NCBI GenBank assembly: GCA_905221615.1
Contig: CAJNDT010006015.1
Coordinates: forward strand, 98,922 to 162,921
Direction of reading: 5' to 3'
DNA length: 64,000 bases
DNA from: Symbiodinium sp. CCMP2592
Lineage: Eukaryota > Sar > Dinophyceae > Suessiales > Symbiodiniaceae
Shown: in pieces, positions 33,961 through 45,253 of the stretch
How positions within the stretch are numbered: the first letter of the stretch is position 1
How the letters are laid out: the number at the start of each line of letters is the position of its first letter
The notes under the pieces: model-generated
Seen by the model: only the letters and a program-made list of their open reading frames with translations
What the model was told of the DNA's origin: nothing
Databases searched by the model: none
Translations under genes and position numbers: made by a program

Positions 33961-34560
33961 AACACTGCAGAACACCACCGTGAGAGAGCATTGGGAGGAG
34001 CTGGACCCCTGTGGCAGATTTTATGTTTTGGACAGCACGTTGACCACAAGGCTTCGCTGCAATCATCCTTCACGCGGCAGGTGACCGGAGGGGTTTGGAC
34101 GACGCCGGACCCGCCGTGGAAAGCACAGCAGCAGGACAGGCTGCAGATCGACCCTTCTCATTCATTCACACACCTCGTAGAAGCGTCTCGCGCTGCAGGT
34201 GAGACTCGACCCTTCTATAGTGATCTCATAGCTTGACCGCCTGCAGGGAGCAGCCGCTCCCGTAACTTCATGGTCAGGACCCCAGCAGACGCAGTCACAA
34301 GCAGACAACTTTCGAGCGGGGAACAACTTCCGAGCGGGGACTGCTAGAGTTCGGTTTGTCTGTAATCCCACGCCTAGCATGCCTAGCATCTAGAGTCTAC
34401 AGGGGTTCGCCACAACTCTGCCGGCCTCGGCCAGATGGGCCGATGGGCTGCTTGTGAACTCGTTGAATTCCGATAGTTGCACTGGCTGGCAACTGGAGAT
34501 GTGTGAGGTTGAGCCAAGGCTGCGAGGGAGATAGGAGGAAAACGCCTCTGCTCGCTTCAC
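32669..34560. other. Intergenic region downstream of IFT54
   Basis: No supported gene. The sequence contains the CT-repeat at 33858-33957 and otherwise shows short overlapping frames on both strands with no family signal. Confidence 0.4.
33858..33957. repeat. CT dinucleotide microsatellite
   Basis: About 100 bases of (CT)n with few interruptions (TCTCCGTCTCC, CTCGCTCTC, TTTGTCTC). The long Ser/Leu-rich + frame and Arg/Glu-rich - frames through it are repeat-coded. Confidence 0.92.
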
Positions 34561-36860
34561 AGGGCAGCGTCGGCGCTCCCGGCATCACCAGCTTCGCCAA
34601 GGACTCCCAGGCCCCGCGGGCCGTTGGACTCCTGGAGATTTAGACGTTTAAGCTGTGTGGTCCCGTCCAGTCCGGGTGAAACCGGGCCAAACCATTCCAG
34701 CACCAATCGCAAGCTAGAAGTTGACAGTTGCAAGGGTACCGGACTTGCCCCGTCTGGTAGTGCAAATAGTTGATGCAGGCCACTCGCGGCTGCAGAGGCT
34801 GGCCAAGCGGTGGGGGTCTCGGACGAGTTCATGCCGACTTCAGGTGCTCAAAAATATGCAATTTCATGGTTTCGGCGTTCGGATGTGCTTTTTTCTGGGT
34901 GAACTGTGAACTGTTGGGGTCTGTCTGCAGTGCCAGCGCTTTGAGGTTTCTGGTGCGGCCATGGTCTCGATGGCAGAAGCCCATGCGCGAAGCTTGCACT
35001 TCGGTGACAGCGAACCTGAGCATCTGGAAACTGCCTAACATGAAAAAGATACCATGCGAGCAGACGTTTGGCATCGTTTGGCACTAGGTTGGATGCAGGG
35101 CGCCCGCTGCCGTGCAAGTTCGACAGTGACGGCCCTAAAGTGTGCAGCAGACCTGCTGTTGAGGGGATGCATCCAGTTTCGCATCCGGTCGAGGCCATCC
35201 CCGAGCAGCCCACCTTTGCCTTGGCTAAGAACTCAGCTGCTTCGGTGCCGGGATAGCCTCTCGCACTGCGGTGACCGCAGGTCACCAATTGGTGGGTCCT
35301 TGACTCCCACGGGCATCCAGCAGCCTGGCCGGTGCCTGAGAGATGGAAAGGTTGCCTGATCCTTTGCTGTGCAGAGAGGTCAGGACCAGAGCCCTCCAAG
35401 CCCGGGCCGTGGCCCCAAAGCCAAAAGCAGCGCATGTGCGGCAGAGAGACGCGACATAGTGAAGCTAAGTTTAAGTTTCGCATCCGAGGCCCGAGCACAC
35501 CGCCTCAGCACCTCGGACCGGACCGTTGTGCGAGTTGCATGAACGAGTGCCCAACGTACCGGATATTAGCTATAGCTACTGAACCACCTCTAGCCAGCCC
35601 AGCCTTCCTGCCTTCCTGCTTTCCTGACTTCCCGCTTCCTACTGCGCTGCTACTCCTACTGCTACTCCTACTGCTTGCTACTCCTACTGCTACTCCTGCT
35701 CCTGCAGTTGAGTGCACACCAAGTGCCAAGCGGCCAAGGCCGGCACTTCAGGCATTCTCACTGCGACTTCCAGCGCCGCCGGGCAAGCCCGACTAAGCTC
35801 TGTGGGAGGGTAGAGAAGCTACGTGCAAGTGCAGCAAAGAGAGTCCTGAGTCCTGGGTTCGCCCAGTTGTTTGAAGTCGTCTCACGATTGTGACAGCGGG
35901 TTCCAGTCAGCATGCCCCAACGGCTTGGATTGCAAGCGACATGTTCAGAGGCAGCCTGGGGCGAGCCTGCTTTGCTTGAATGATCTTGACGACTTCTTCA
36001 CCAGTCTGAGCCACCAACAGAGCAACAAAGCATTGCTCCAACGTCTGATCTTACCACCGGGCCAGTCTCGGGTGCCGTTCGGGCGGATGTAGATTTAGCA
36101 AGTTTCTCTGGCAGCCTGCCAATGGGGCGCCGCTTGTCAAAATCCTGTCCTGCACCTACGAACCCTCCCATGCCATGATCACAGCCACATTCGCGCTTCT
36201 TTGGTGGAGCTGCTCAGATGTCTCACTTTGCCAATGCCCCATCGACCCAAACCACTTGCGATGCTCGTGTCCGATGTTGGTAACTACCTTTCGTCTACTT
36301 TCGCCTGGGTCTGTACACACAGGCAGATGAGGCGCGTTCACCGGGTGCTGCAGAGCCGCGAGGTCAGTCTACAGGTGCTGTCGTTGGATTACGTGAGTTG
36401 TTGCTGCAATGCTTCTGCCACATGGAGCCGGCATCGCAGCGCCAGAAGAAAAGGAGACGTCACTGTCAAGCCCAAGTCCTGGCTTGCAGGCATGCTGTGC
36501 ATTACAATTCGAGCCTGCGACTTCGCGTGTCAGCTTTAGATGACTAGCCAGCTGTTGCGTTTGCCATGAGAACCGCCGTGCACTTGCATGTGCGACTTTG
36601 CTGATGACTGTCGTGAGACACCCAGTCCTTCTCCCGACGTGTGCTTTGCGTGCAGCTGCTACCTCGGCGGTGTTGTTGCCCAGTCGCTCCCGATTGCGCG
36701 GGAGATTCTGACAGATGCCGCTCGAGCACAGGCCGCGGCCTTTAAGGTTTGTGGCTTTGGGAGACACTGGTGCGATGCAGGCTGGCATAGGCATAGGAAG
36801 CATCGTAGCGCAGTGTCGCAGGGTTGTTATCAGGATCCCGACCAAGGGAGAAGACCCGTG
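34560..36860. other. Unassigned region with possible exons
   Basis: No domain recognised. The stretch 35099-35256 reads as protein-like sequence (CKFDSDGPKVCSRPAVEG, then VEAIPEQPTFALAKN) and may be an exon. About 36740-36850 gives ALGDTGAMQAGIGIGSIV, a Gly/Ile-rich stretch of possible membrane character. A CTACTCCTACTGCT-type repeat lies at 35640-35700. Neither start nor stop of any gene can be assigned. Confidence 0.25.
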
Positions 36861-36864
36861 AGCC

Positions 36865-37806
36865 GAGGTGCAAGCTTGGGACGAGCGATTTGGAACTTCA
36901 CCGGCTCCTCGGCTTCGACTCTGTGGAGCTTCTCAGTCTCTCGGACCTGGTGTCGCAAGATTCCATTGCTCACATCTACATCGCCTGGGCAATATACCTA
37001 GTAAATCAAAGGCTACTTGTAGACCGGCGGTCTGGCGGGTTTCTCCGGTGTGGGGGTAGTTACCCTCGTGTGTGCCTTTGCTTGGTCATCGTCTCTTCGA
37101 GCTGCCACACTGTGGCTGAAGGCCTCGAGCCAAACAGTCAATGCCAAGGCGCCAGCAAGCATGTTTGGAGTAAGAACTTCCTTCGGGATCGTTTGGGAGA
37201 TGAGCCTGTGTGATGTATCACTTGAGCTGGAGTTGCACGTTGCGGCAGGCACAAACCGAGGCATTTGCCAAGAGAGATGCAACCGGAGTCGAGGCAGGCT
37301 GCGTCCAGTGCAGCATATCGTGATTCTAGCCTGTCTCCTGTATCTTCCTCTTTAAGTGATACATCTTGATCAAGACCAGCAGCTTCACACTTGGGTCTGA
37401 GCCCACTTTGACAGTGTGACTGGCAGGTACACGTCCTGTCTGTCAGAGTCATCTGTTGTCGACAGACCTCGCTTGGTATCGCCGAGTCTGACTGTCGAAA
37501 AGCTGCACAAGCCACCCTCAAAACCCTGTGCATCGCTTGAGTCGAGCTGTGCTACTTCGTTGGCCAGGCAGTCCATGACGTAATGCCCACTGAGCAGCAG
37601 ATCTTCGAAGACTTTCTGTTTGAGGCTGCATGATGGATATAAGCAATGCTCTGCCAACAGTCGCAAGAGCCGAAAGAGGCTGCTGCCACATCGACCGCAG
37701 CCGCATTGCAAGCGGCTAGCTCGGCTGCAGCTGTTTCTGTTGCTTGGGCGGTCGTAACCAAAAGAAAGTTGGTAGCATCAACAACTGCAAGTGCAAAGGA
37801 TTAGTG
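36865..37806 (+). CDS. Unknown multi-exon gene upstream of the Na+/H+ exchanger
   Basis: Three coding-like stretches on the + strand lie between unassigned sequence and the exchanger. About 36880-37035 reads LELHRLLGFDSVELLSLSDL and HIYIAWAIYLVNQRLLV, amphipathic and then hydrophobic. About 37045-37170 reads VVTLVCAFAWSSSLRAATLW. About 37657-37806 reads QEPKEAAATSTAAALQAASS with an Ala-rich stretch and ends at a stop codon (37804-37806). The composition is consistent with a membrane-associated protein with a short Ala-rich tail. No family could be named. All frames change between pieces, so introns are required. Confidence 0.35.
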
Positions 37807-38174
37807 AACTATCGCAGACCGTTACCAGGTGTTGGACTTCGGCTGTGGAGATGGACGGTATCTGCAGTGGTCTTCCCGGAGGGCGTGATGCAACTTTGGT
37901 GTCCTGCCGTGGCATCATGACATTCCAAAGTTGACTGAGGCAGTTCTTGCGCAGCGCAGAGGTGGCCATGGGGCCATGCATGTTCAAGCTCGGAAGACCT
38001 CTCTCTCGACTTTTTCAGTCGAGGCGCTTCGACCCCGTGGAAGAACACTACGGGTGGTTGCTTACGAAGTTTCGGTGGGCCCCCCAAGGATCAAGACGTG
38101 CAACTGTTGCAGCCTGATGTCCGTGTGACGTCAGGCAGAGGCCCTGAGAAGCTTCCATGCACAGGAACCCGAGC

Positions 38175-38295
38175 TTCAAGGCTCCTGCCACTGCCGATTC
38201 GAGGGATGCCGCTATGCAGGCACTCCAAGAGGGACTGGAGAAGACAGAAGGGCTGCGGAAGGTGGGGGAAAACAATCACATGGGTCCAAGCTGCC
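38175..38295 (+). CDS. Possible helical exon
   Basis: After AAG, the frame reads APATADSRDAAMQALQEG then LEKTEGLRKVGENNH, which is helix-forming and charged. It lies just upstream of the putative exchanger start and may belong to the preceding unknown gene, or to a 5' part of the exchanger gene if its true start is further upstream. No family assigned. Confidence 0.25.
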
Positions 38296-38631
38296 CACCT
38301 CCGTTGCGTATCAGGACGACATCCAGCTAGTCCCCCTTCTCGGAAGAAACTTGCAGCTCGAGTTGCGAGCTCGGCGCAATGTGCGTCTTGATATCATGGG
38401 GCAGAGTTGGCGGCGGATGTTGGTGATCGATGTATCATGTAAGTATGTAAGTGATTTCGGAAGGTGCGGTCGATTCGGAGATTTTCTGTGCAGCGTGAAG
38501 CACCGATATGAGGTCGACATGGTGGAAGGTCCGATGGAACAAGTAGCCCATGGTAGTTATGTCAAAAAGCCGGCACGCCAAGCATAATGTGAATACTGCT
38601 TTTGATTCAGCCAGACGTGTAAAGTCCAGCC

Positions 38632-41600
38632 ATGTCGCCGCCGCGGCTGCGGCTGGCTTTAGTCGTCGGATTAGTTCTGCAACTGGGCGCAGGCGCCTGC
38701 AGTTTGGATTGGTCAGCTGCAAGCCCGTGTGTGGGCAGTGTGTTTTTGAGCACAAATTCCATGATTCCGTGCCCTGCTATAGGCATAGCGAATGTCTCGG
38801 AAGAGTCGGATACAGAAAAGTTCAGGACCATCCAGGACAAGGGTCGACTGTAGTCTGCTTCTCAAGTAGTCAGGTACAGACAAGCAAAAACGCAGCTGCA
38901 TGCAGCTGCAGGATGCCGTGAAAGAAGAGGGCACCGAAGGGATCGTACACGAGTGGAGCGGCATGATGGTCTGCTGCTCTGCATCCGTGATGCTGGCGCT
39001 GCTGGTGGGCAACTTCCTCCACGTCTGCGAGGCTTAGGGCCCTCCCTAAACCCTGAAACAAAAAACCCTGAGCCCTGAACCCTATAGTAATCGAGTCACC
39101 GCCCTCCTCTCTTTTCTCCAGTCTTCCCCAGCTTGCCGGTGTTTGTTTGCGATTGCAGTCGGACTGGCTTAGTCTGGGGTGAGCAGCTGGGACCCGCTCT
39201 TTAATGAATCACGGTGTGTGCCAGGTAAGCATCATCAGTGAATCGAGCGTTATCATCCTAGTGGGTTTCCTGCTGGGCCTGGCTCTGCCGACAGATGGGT
39301 CTGTACTTTGTTGGGCAATGGGAAGTGTCGACGTCGAGACGGAGGGCTTGGTGATGGCTACCTTCTTGAACCTTTTCCTGCTGCCAGTGATCATTTTCGA
39401 GGCTGGTTGGTCCATGATGCACCGGGACTTTATCAACCAGCTGAGACTTGAATGAACCACGAGCCTTTCTGGGGTGTGTCGACCGGTGCAGAGCTATCCC
39501 AAAGCGTAGACTGCTAAGGCTTACCATTCTGACGTTTGCAGTGCTTGGCACGCTGATCTCGATGGTAGTGGTTGGAAGCCTCATTCTCTCAACCTGCCAT
39601 ATTCATGGGATTTGCAGCGCAGCTTTGTTGCATGCAGCTTCGATGGATCTCGATGGTAAGAGGCCGTCTGCTCGTTCTTCAGGACAGGTAGCAGTAGCAC
39701 ATTCGGTCGTGAATTGAGAATCCTTTAGTTGAGTAAGCAAGTGTATGAGAAGATCACCGAGTCGTTGAGTGTTTTGTGTCCAGACATGTGCATATGTCTA
39801 TTCAGTGCGTAGTTATAAGTTGTGGGCTGACCGTTTAACCCCGCGAAACCACTGCGAAAGAACAAAAGAAAGACGGCAAACATCAGTCATCCGCCATCGG
39901 AGCCACCACAAGAGATAACCTCATCACCACCAACGTCCCGACCACTCCAAGCAAAAATCCCCATCAGTTGCATTTTAGGCGTAGTAGCCGCAAGCAAAAG
40001 GCACATTGTCAGATATGTCGTTCCTGAAGCACCTGTGAATTGTAGAATGAGAGCTTGGGCAACTTCCGATAGCTGCTAGTTGAAACCACATACTTGTACC
40101 AAAGTCTTCGGCCGTCGCTTTCAACCTGTTCTGAACCTTTCCCCCAATGTTCAGTTTTGGATACCCACAAGTCCGTAAAGCCACGATGGAAGAGCATTTG
40201 GTCCGCCTTCGGGCTTCAGAAAGCGAATCCTTGCCCCGCGGGCGCTGCACCCTTATGCCATGATTCTAATAAGTAAAGAACTACAGCATTTGTAGTAGCG
40301 ACCGCCTTAGGAGGTCAGAAAATCTGGTGTTGTCGAACCGTCCCCTTCTGTCTGTTGTTTGCGCACAATGGTGTGTTGTCACGGGCGTTGTCTTCACGCT
40401 TGTTCTTCCAACCAAGGCCATTTACGACTTGATTCGTTGGTCTTGTTCTTGTTTGATTTGCCTTCCTTCCAGCAAAGCCCTTAAAGACTGCACTAAGCGT
40501 TTCTATCTATCTATGTATGTGTCTGTCTATCTATCTAATTATTTATCTATCTGATAGTCTAATTATCTATCTACCCATCTATCTGTCTATCTATCTAAAT
40601 CTATCTACTAGTTTATCTATCTATCTATCTATCTATCTCAGAATACATGCATACATACAGGTATACGCATGTCGGTTTTGTTTCGTAACTAGCACAGGCA
40701 CGCACGGCGTTCACCTACGCAGCCCTGATCTCAGCAGTAGATCCCGTGGCGCCTAAGCTGCGTTCAGAGATTTCGAAGAACTTGCACTTCAAGTCGTCAG
40801 TTGCTCAAAGCAGCCAAAAGCCTTCAGGCCACCCTTGCCACATATGCTCATCTGCAAGTCGACCCTCTTCTCAACATCATCGTGTTTGGAGAGTCTGTTG
40901 CGGCTTGCCTGCAAAGTTGGAGGACCTTGCCGAATTTGAAATGAGCGAGGGCAAGAGAGGAGCTAGAGACAGAGAGACAGAGGGGGACTGCCCCCGCCCT
41001 ATGCCCCAAGCAAAGCAAAGGGAGAGAGAGCGAGCGAGTGGCCCCCTCCTAATCGCAGTGCTGAGTTACGTTTGAGCCGACAAAGATTTTTGGAAGGCCC
41101 CTTCAGCAAGCCGGGCGCACCGTTTTCTAAGCAAGCCGTGACGAGCTTGAAGGAGGTCCAGCGTGTGACAAAATCCTTGCAGTTAGCCGCTGAGGGGTTG
41201 AAAAGTTGGTCAGGGCAAGCCGTTCTCGCTTCTCCGCTACTTGGAGCTAGGCACAATATTCTCCATGGCCATGTGCACCTGGTTCCCCAGTGCAGATCGG
41301 CCCCTGACAACTAAAATCGTAGATCTCAGGAGCGGACGGGTTTGAAGTCCAAACTAAAGGGGGGTCAAAAAGAAGGACTTCGTTGCATGACCTTTGAGCT
41401 TGCTTTATAATGGTAACAATATTAATAGCAATAATACAAGTACTGGTAATAATAGCAGTAATAATACCAACAACAATAATAATGAGAACACTAATAATGA
41501 TAATGATAATAAACTCGCCCGAAGAACTGACCAAGCCCGGAAACGAAGTGCACCTGCACAGGTCCAAGTAACTAGCATGTGTCCAAGTCAAGAATTTTCA

Positions 41601-44600
41601 CGCATAAATCACTCATCCCTGCATACAGACCAGAGGTTTTCTAAAGAGAGATCCGACCGAAGCTCGCCAACCTTGGGTATATCAGGATCAGTGTACAAGT
41701 AAGTGAGTGGGTGAGTGAGTGAGCGAGTGTGCGTGTGCGTGTGCATGCGTGGATGCGGGTGCGTGCGTGCGCATGTGCGCGAGCGCTAGGCGAGGGAAGT
41801 ACGTTCCTAAAGCTTAGCTCGCGGGTGAAGGGTCGCAGCCTGGGGACCCAATATCCTGCTTATCGCTTGATTTTAGCGGCAAATCATGCAAATCCTAGAG
41901 CGAAGTGGATAGTGGGACTGTAAAGATCCTTAACTGCTGTAATGTCCTGCTACCGTCTGAGTTGGCTGATCTCTTGTGGATGATTCATGTCGCGCAATTC
42001 AAGCCGTGGGTGCCATGCCACATACTGAGACCTGATCCGGACTCAGGTCAACGATGCAGTTGCCATCGTATTATTTCGCGTCCTGAACAGAATCTTGGAC
42101 TGACTGTGTGGTCCAACAGGAGCTGTATACTAAGCCGAGAATTCGCCGTGGTTTTCTCGCACTGTTTCTTCTTTAAGGTTCCGAGAGTTTCGAGGACCTG
42201 AGCGTTGGCCAAGTGAGTGGTCGCGCGGGCCTTGAAGCGGCGGAGTGGGAGCTGGTGAATCGTGGTGTGTCTCCCAGGCATCGGATCCCAGACTGCCTTG
42301 CTGCTCTTCGGCTCTGTCGGGCTGGGTATCGCTCTGGGCTTTGTGCTCATGTGCCGTGGCTGCAGATCTGGGCACACCGTACCGAATGTCGTTGCGGATC
42401 TGCCCGCCATACGGCATGCTCGAGCGAGAGAGGATTCTTGTCCTGTCTTTTCGAGCTGTGGGTTTTCTGGGACTGAAGCCGCTGTCAAGTTGAAGTTAGA
42501 AGAAGGTCGCATGCTTTTTGGCCTCGGCCTTCAAACCGGTTGATCACTTCCACATGCAAGTGCTGGCCCCGGAAAGCACGTCATCTTCCTGCCCGGGGAT
42601 CTGACCATCAAGCCTGGGGAGAGAGAACAGAGAGAGAGCCTGTCCCAAGCCCCAAGCAAGGCAAAGCAGAAAGAGAGAGAGAGAGAGAGAGCTTTGGGCC
42701 AAGGGTCTCTCGAGGCCCTAGACCCCTCAGCAAGCAAGCAAGCAAGAGCGAGAGAGCGAGAGCGAGACCGAGAAAGCCAGCGCCGGATGCCTTCCGCCTG
42801 TGCTGAAGAGCGCTTGCGAATCCCACAATGCGGGCCCCGATCCTGTCGAGGCTGACTACTCGCTTCTGTCGTGCCAGCCTTAGAACCTCAACTTGGAACA
42901 TCAGCAGATTACAAGCCACTGAGTCGTACGGAAGGGAGCCATATGGCGACTGCGCTGCCCACTCTGTGATGAGGTTTGGCGGACCAGACCTCTCCTTGTG
43001 TACTGTTCGTGTTTGTGTCCAGCTTTTTCATCTACTGCTTTGCGGAGCGAGTGTGCCGTGTCTGCATGGAGCACCGCGGGTTGTTTTCTGTAAGCGAAGT
43101 TCTGCCCTAAAACACCTTGCAGACTTTGCCCCCAAGTCCAGAACCCTGCCCGAGGTGTTCGATGTCAGGGATTATCACCGTGCTGTTCGCTTCTATGTTT
43201 GCTAGCGCTTTCGCAAGGGAGCAGTTCTCCGCAGAGGCCACCATGTTCTGCACCTTGCCCTGTTCAGAAGTTGTAGCTAGTGGCCTGCGGCAAACATGAT
43301 GGGGCACACGCAACGCATGCAGAATCTCTGGAGACGGGTTGGCAGGCACATTGGTCGATCAAGTTCAAATCCGAGGTGCTTTTGCTCTGAAGCAGGCAGC
43401 CACTCTAGCCGACATGGCCACCTCCTTATGCAGGAAATGGCAGCAAACTCGCGGTTCCATTCGGTTAGGTTCAAGTGAACCGCTCCGTGGCGGTTCGATT
43501 CTTGTGCGGTTCGCGGTTCGGGATTGAGCGGTTCGTTGGGCACACCGTTTCGCCGGTTCGGCGGTTCGAGGATGAACCCCAACCTCCAGCACGAAGGGTG
43601 GTGTCCACAAAGAGATGCCAAACCAGGTACCTTTTTTTGTATTTGTCGTAAGTGGCAAAAGGACCGGCTTGGGTGTGGCCCACTTTTTGGTGGCTTTGCC
43701 CTATCCCATTTTTGCTTCCAGCATCCCCAGGCCCAAACCCCACGCTCGGAAGTTCAGGCAGCATTTCTAGGCCAGAACTGGGCCTGGCTAAAGTGATGAA
43801 CCACGTAGTTTCGGTGCTCTACGGCTCATCAGTTTGGAGTGGTCAGGCCATGGCCTATAGCACCAGCTGTTGAAAAGCAAAAAGCCTTCAATAGGCGGCC
43901 CCGGCGAATCCTTCACGGGGGTAGTGCAAAAGCCTGTTCAGCTGCCTGAAGATTCGGATGTTAAAAAGCGGTGCCATAAGTCATGTTGAATCATAAGGTA
44001 TTCAGTGTTTAGGTTGGCGCCCTCAAGTCCATGAAGAGCTTGCGGTTCTGGTTCGGTTTGTGGCGTAGTTGGGTTCGTTCTATTCGCGGTTCGTGCCAGT
44101 CCGGATCTTTGCGGTTGGCTTCGGTTCAACGGGCTTCCTGTAGCTAACACGTATCGGGGCGTCGCAACATTTGCCTGCAAAGGTCGTTTTCCTTTTCGTT
44201 GGCATCACGGCCGTGTACTGCGATCGCAGAGGTGGGACTTGCATCCTGCAAGCCATCCGACAATACCAGCTTCTGCACTCTAATTCCCTTGGGCCTCGGG
44301 TAAGTCGAGGCCTTGTCTTCGGAAGTCTCGTCATCGCCTTCTGCCTTCTCGGAAGAGCAGCTGCCGCCACATCCTCGGATGGTGCGCAGCCGTCGGGTGC
44401 ACAACTGTGGTATTTCGATCAGTGCGAGCGAAGGTGTTGCCGCTTGCACTGCTAACAAACGGTTGCAAGGCCGCGTGTGCTGAGTGGCGGTGCTTGTTGC
44501 TGCATCAACATCGGAGCAATTCTGCCTGCAGTCTGTGGCTGGCCACTCCTTGAGCTGGGAGAAGAGTCTAAGATTGAACTGGAAGAAGGCGCGATCTCAC

Positions 44601-45253
44601 CGCGGTCCCTGCAGAAAATCTTCCTATCTGGATTTGTGAATGTAGCCATGCCTCGTGTAGTGTGCAATGTCCTGCAGATCTTCATGATGTGGCACGCTGG
44701 CTTGCGTGGGGGCACCTTGGATTGAAGGCTGTGCATTCAAGTGACGGCGCATGGCTTGAGCGCCGCATTTGGACGATGCTTATGATAATGTACGAGCATG
44801 GAATGGCGAACAGCCGAAGAGCTAAATTACAATGACTTGCTGTGTTGCAAGCTTCGTCAGCTTTTGCAGTGTTCTTGTCAGCTGCTGTGTTCGAGATCTG
44901 CTCAGGAATAGCTTTGGTCCTTACGCTGGAGCTAGAGCCGTGGGTCGATGAGGGTTCACCTGGCACCAGGGATACCCTCCGCAATGCTACAATTCTGATC
45001 ATAGTTGCTTGCCTCAAAGTTGAACAGATTCTGCTTTCGCCGGCGGTCATGCGAAAGCTATTCTCCTTCACCTCAGGTCTTTTTTCTGCTCTTTTTCGGC
45101 GGCTTGGTGGCATGCTGCATGCGTGGACGAAGTGCAACCATGAACCGTAACAGCGTAGCGCAAACGGTTCTAGCATCTGACGCGGCATTGATCCGTCAAC
45201 TTGCGCATAGCCGAGGGGGCACAACCAAAGTGCTGCTGAAGCCAGAGGCTTAG
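38632..45253 (+). CDS. Na+/H+ exchanger, SLC9/NHE family (multi-exon)
   Basis: Candidate first exon from 38632 has a signal-like start (LRLALVVGLVLQLGAGAC). Later exons follow the SLC9 fold. About 38880-39031 TM (SASVMLALLVGNFLHVCE); 39225-39439 ISESSVIILVGFLLGLAL and PVIIFEAGWSMMHRDF; 39519 onward LTILTFAVLGTLISMVVV; about 40697-40748 ALISAVDPV; 40828-40899 VDPLLNIIVFGESV; 42047-42089 VNDAVAIVLFRVLN; 42178-42209 SSESFEDLSVGQ; 42278 on FGSVGLGIALGFVL; about 43169 on GIITVLFASMFASAFAR; 43375-43430 LKQAATLADMATSLC; 44183 on VVFLFVGITAV and LVFGSLVIAFCLLGRAA; up to 44711 QIFMMWHAGLRGG; 44906-45006 IALVLTLELEPWVDEG; 45077-45253 VFFLLFFGGLVACC and a short tail. The restored GESVVNDAVAIVLFR motif carries the Asn-Asp pair typical of electroneutral exchangers. 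At least six of its introns are GC-AG. The first-exon join and the exact tail are uncertain. Confidence 0.92.
39043..39088. repeat. CCCTAAA/CCCTGAA telomere-like repeats in an exchanger intron
   Basis: CCTCCCTAAACCCTGAAACAAAAAACCCTGAGCCCTGAACCC is a degenerate tract on the opposite strand sense to TTTAGGG. It lies within the GC-AG intron 39032-39224 of the Na+/H+ exchanger. Only one unit is perfect. Confidence 0.55.
40498..40650. repeat. CTAT tetranucleotide microsatellite in an exchanger intron
   Basis: (CTAT)n/(ATCT)n with interruptions, then a CATACATACAGG patch. It lies between the exchanger exons ending near 39655 and starting near 40697, so it is intronic. The Ile/Tyr/Ser/Leu-rich frames over it are artefacts. 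Confidence 0.88.
40900..42046 (+). other. Large exchanger intron (1147 nt, GC-AG) with several simple repeats
   Basis: The exon before ends GESV (GTT at 40897-40899) and the next begins VNDAVAIV (GTC at 42047-42049), so phase and motif define the intron. It starts GCGGCT and ends CAG. It contains a GAGAGAGA patch near 40965-41040, an AATAATAAT/AATAGC-rich tract at about 41400-41515 and a GTGAGTGAGCGAG/GCGTGCG tract at about 41700-41790. The frames open inside it show no domain. Confidence 0.8.
42625..42775. repeat. GAGA and AGCA repeats in an exchanger intron
   Basis: AGAGAGAGAG at about 42672-42692, AGCAAGCAAGCAAGC at 42728-42745 and GAGCGAGAGAGCGAGAGCGAG at 42745-42770. They lie between the exchanger exons near 42350 and 43169. 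Confidence 0.8.
43440..44135. repeat. Two GGTTCG-rich repeat clusters within one exchanger intron
   Basis: Cluster 1 (about 43447-43570) contains many copies of GCGGTTCG or CGGTTCG, including GGTTCGCGGTTCGGG and CGCCGGTTCGGCGGTTCG. Cluster 2 (about 44040-44130) repeats GCGGTTCTGGTTCGG, GGGTTCGTTC and CGCGGTTCGTGCC. Both lie between the exchanger exons ending near 43430 and starting at 44183. The units resemble a tRNA B-box (GGTTCGA), but no tRNA fold is present. Confidence 0.55.

Noticed and set aside
33672-34073. 133-codon - strand frame with an Arg/Glu dipeptide run
   Set aside because: The run is the translated CT microsatellite; no flanking domain.
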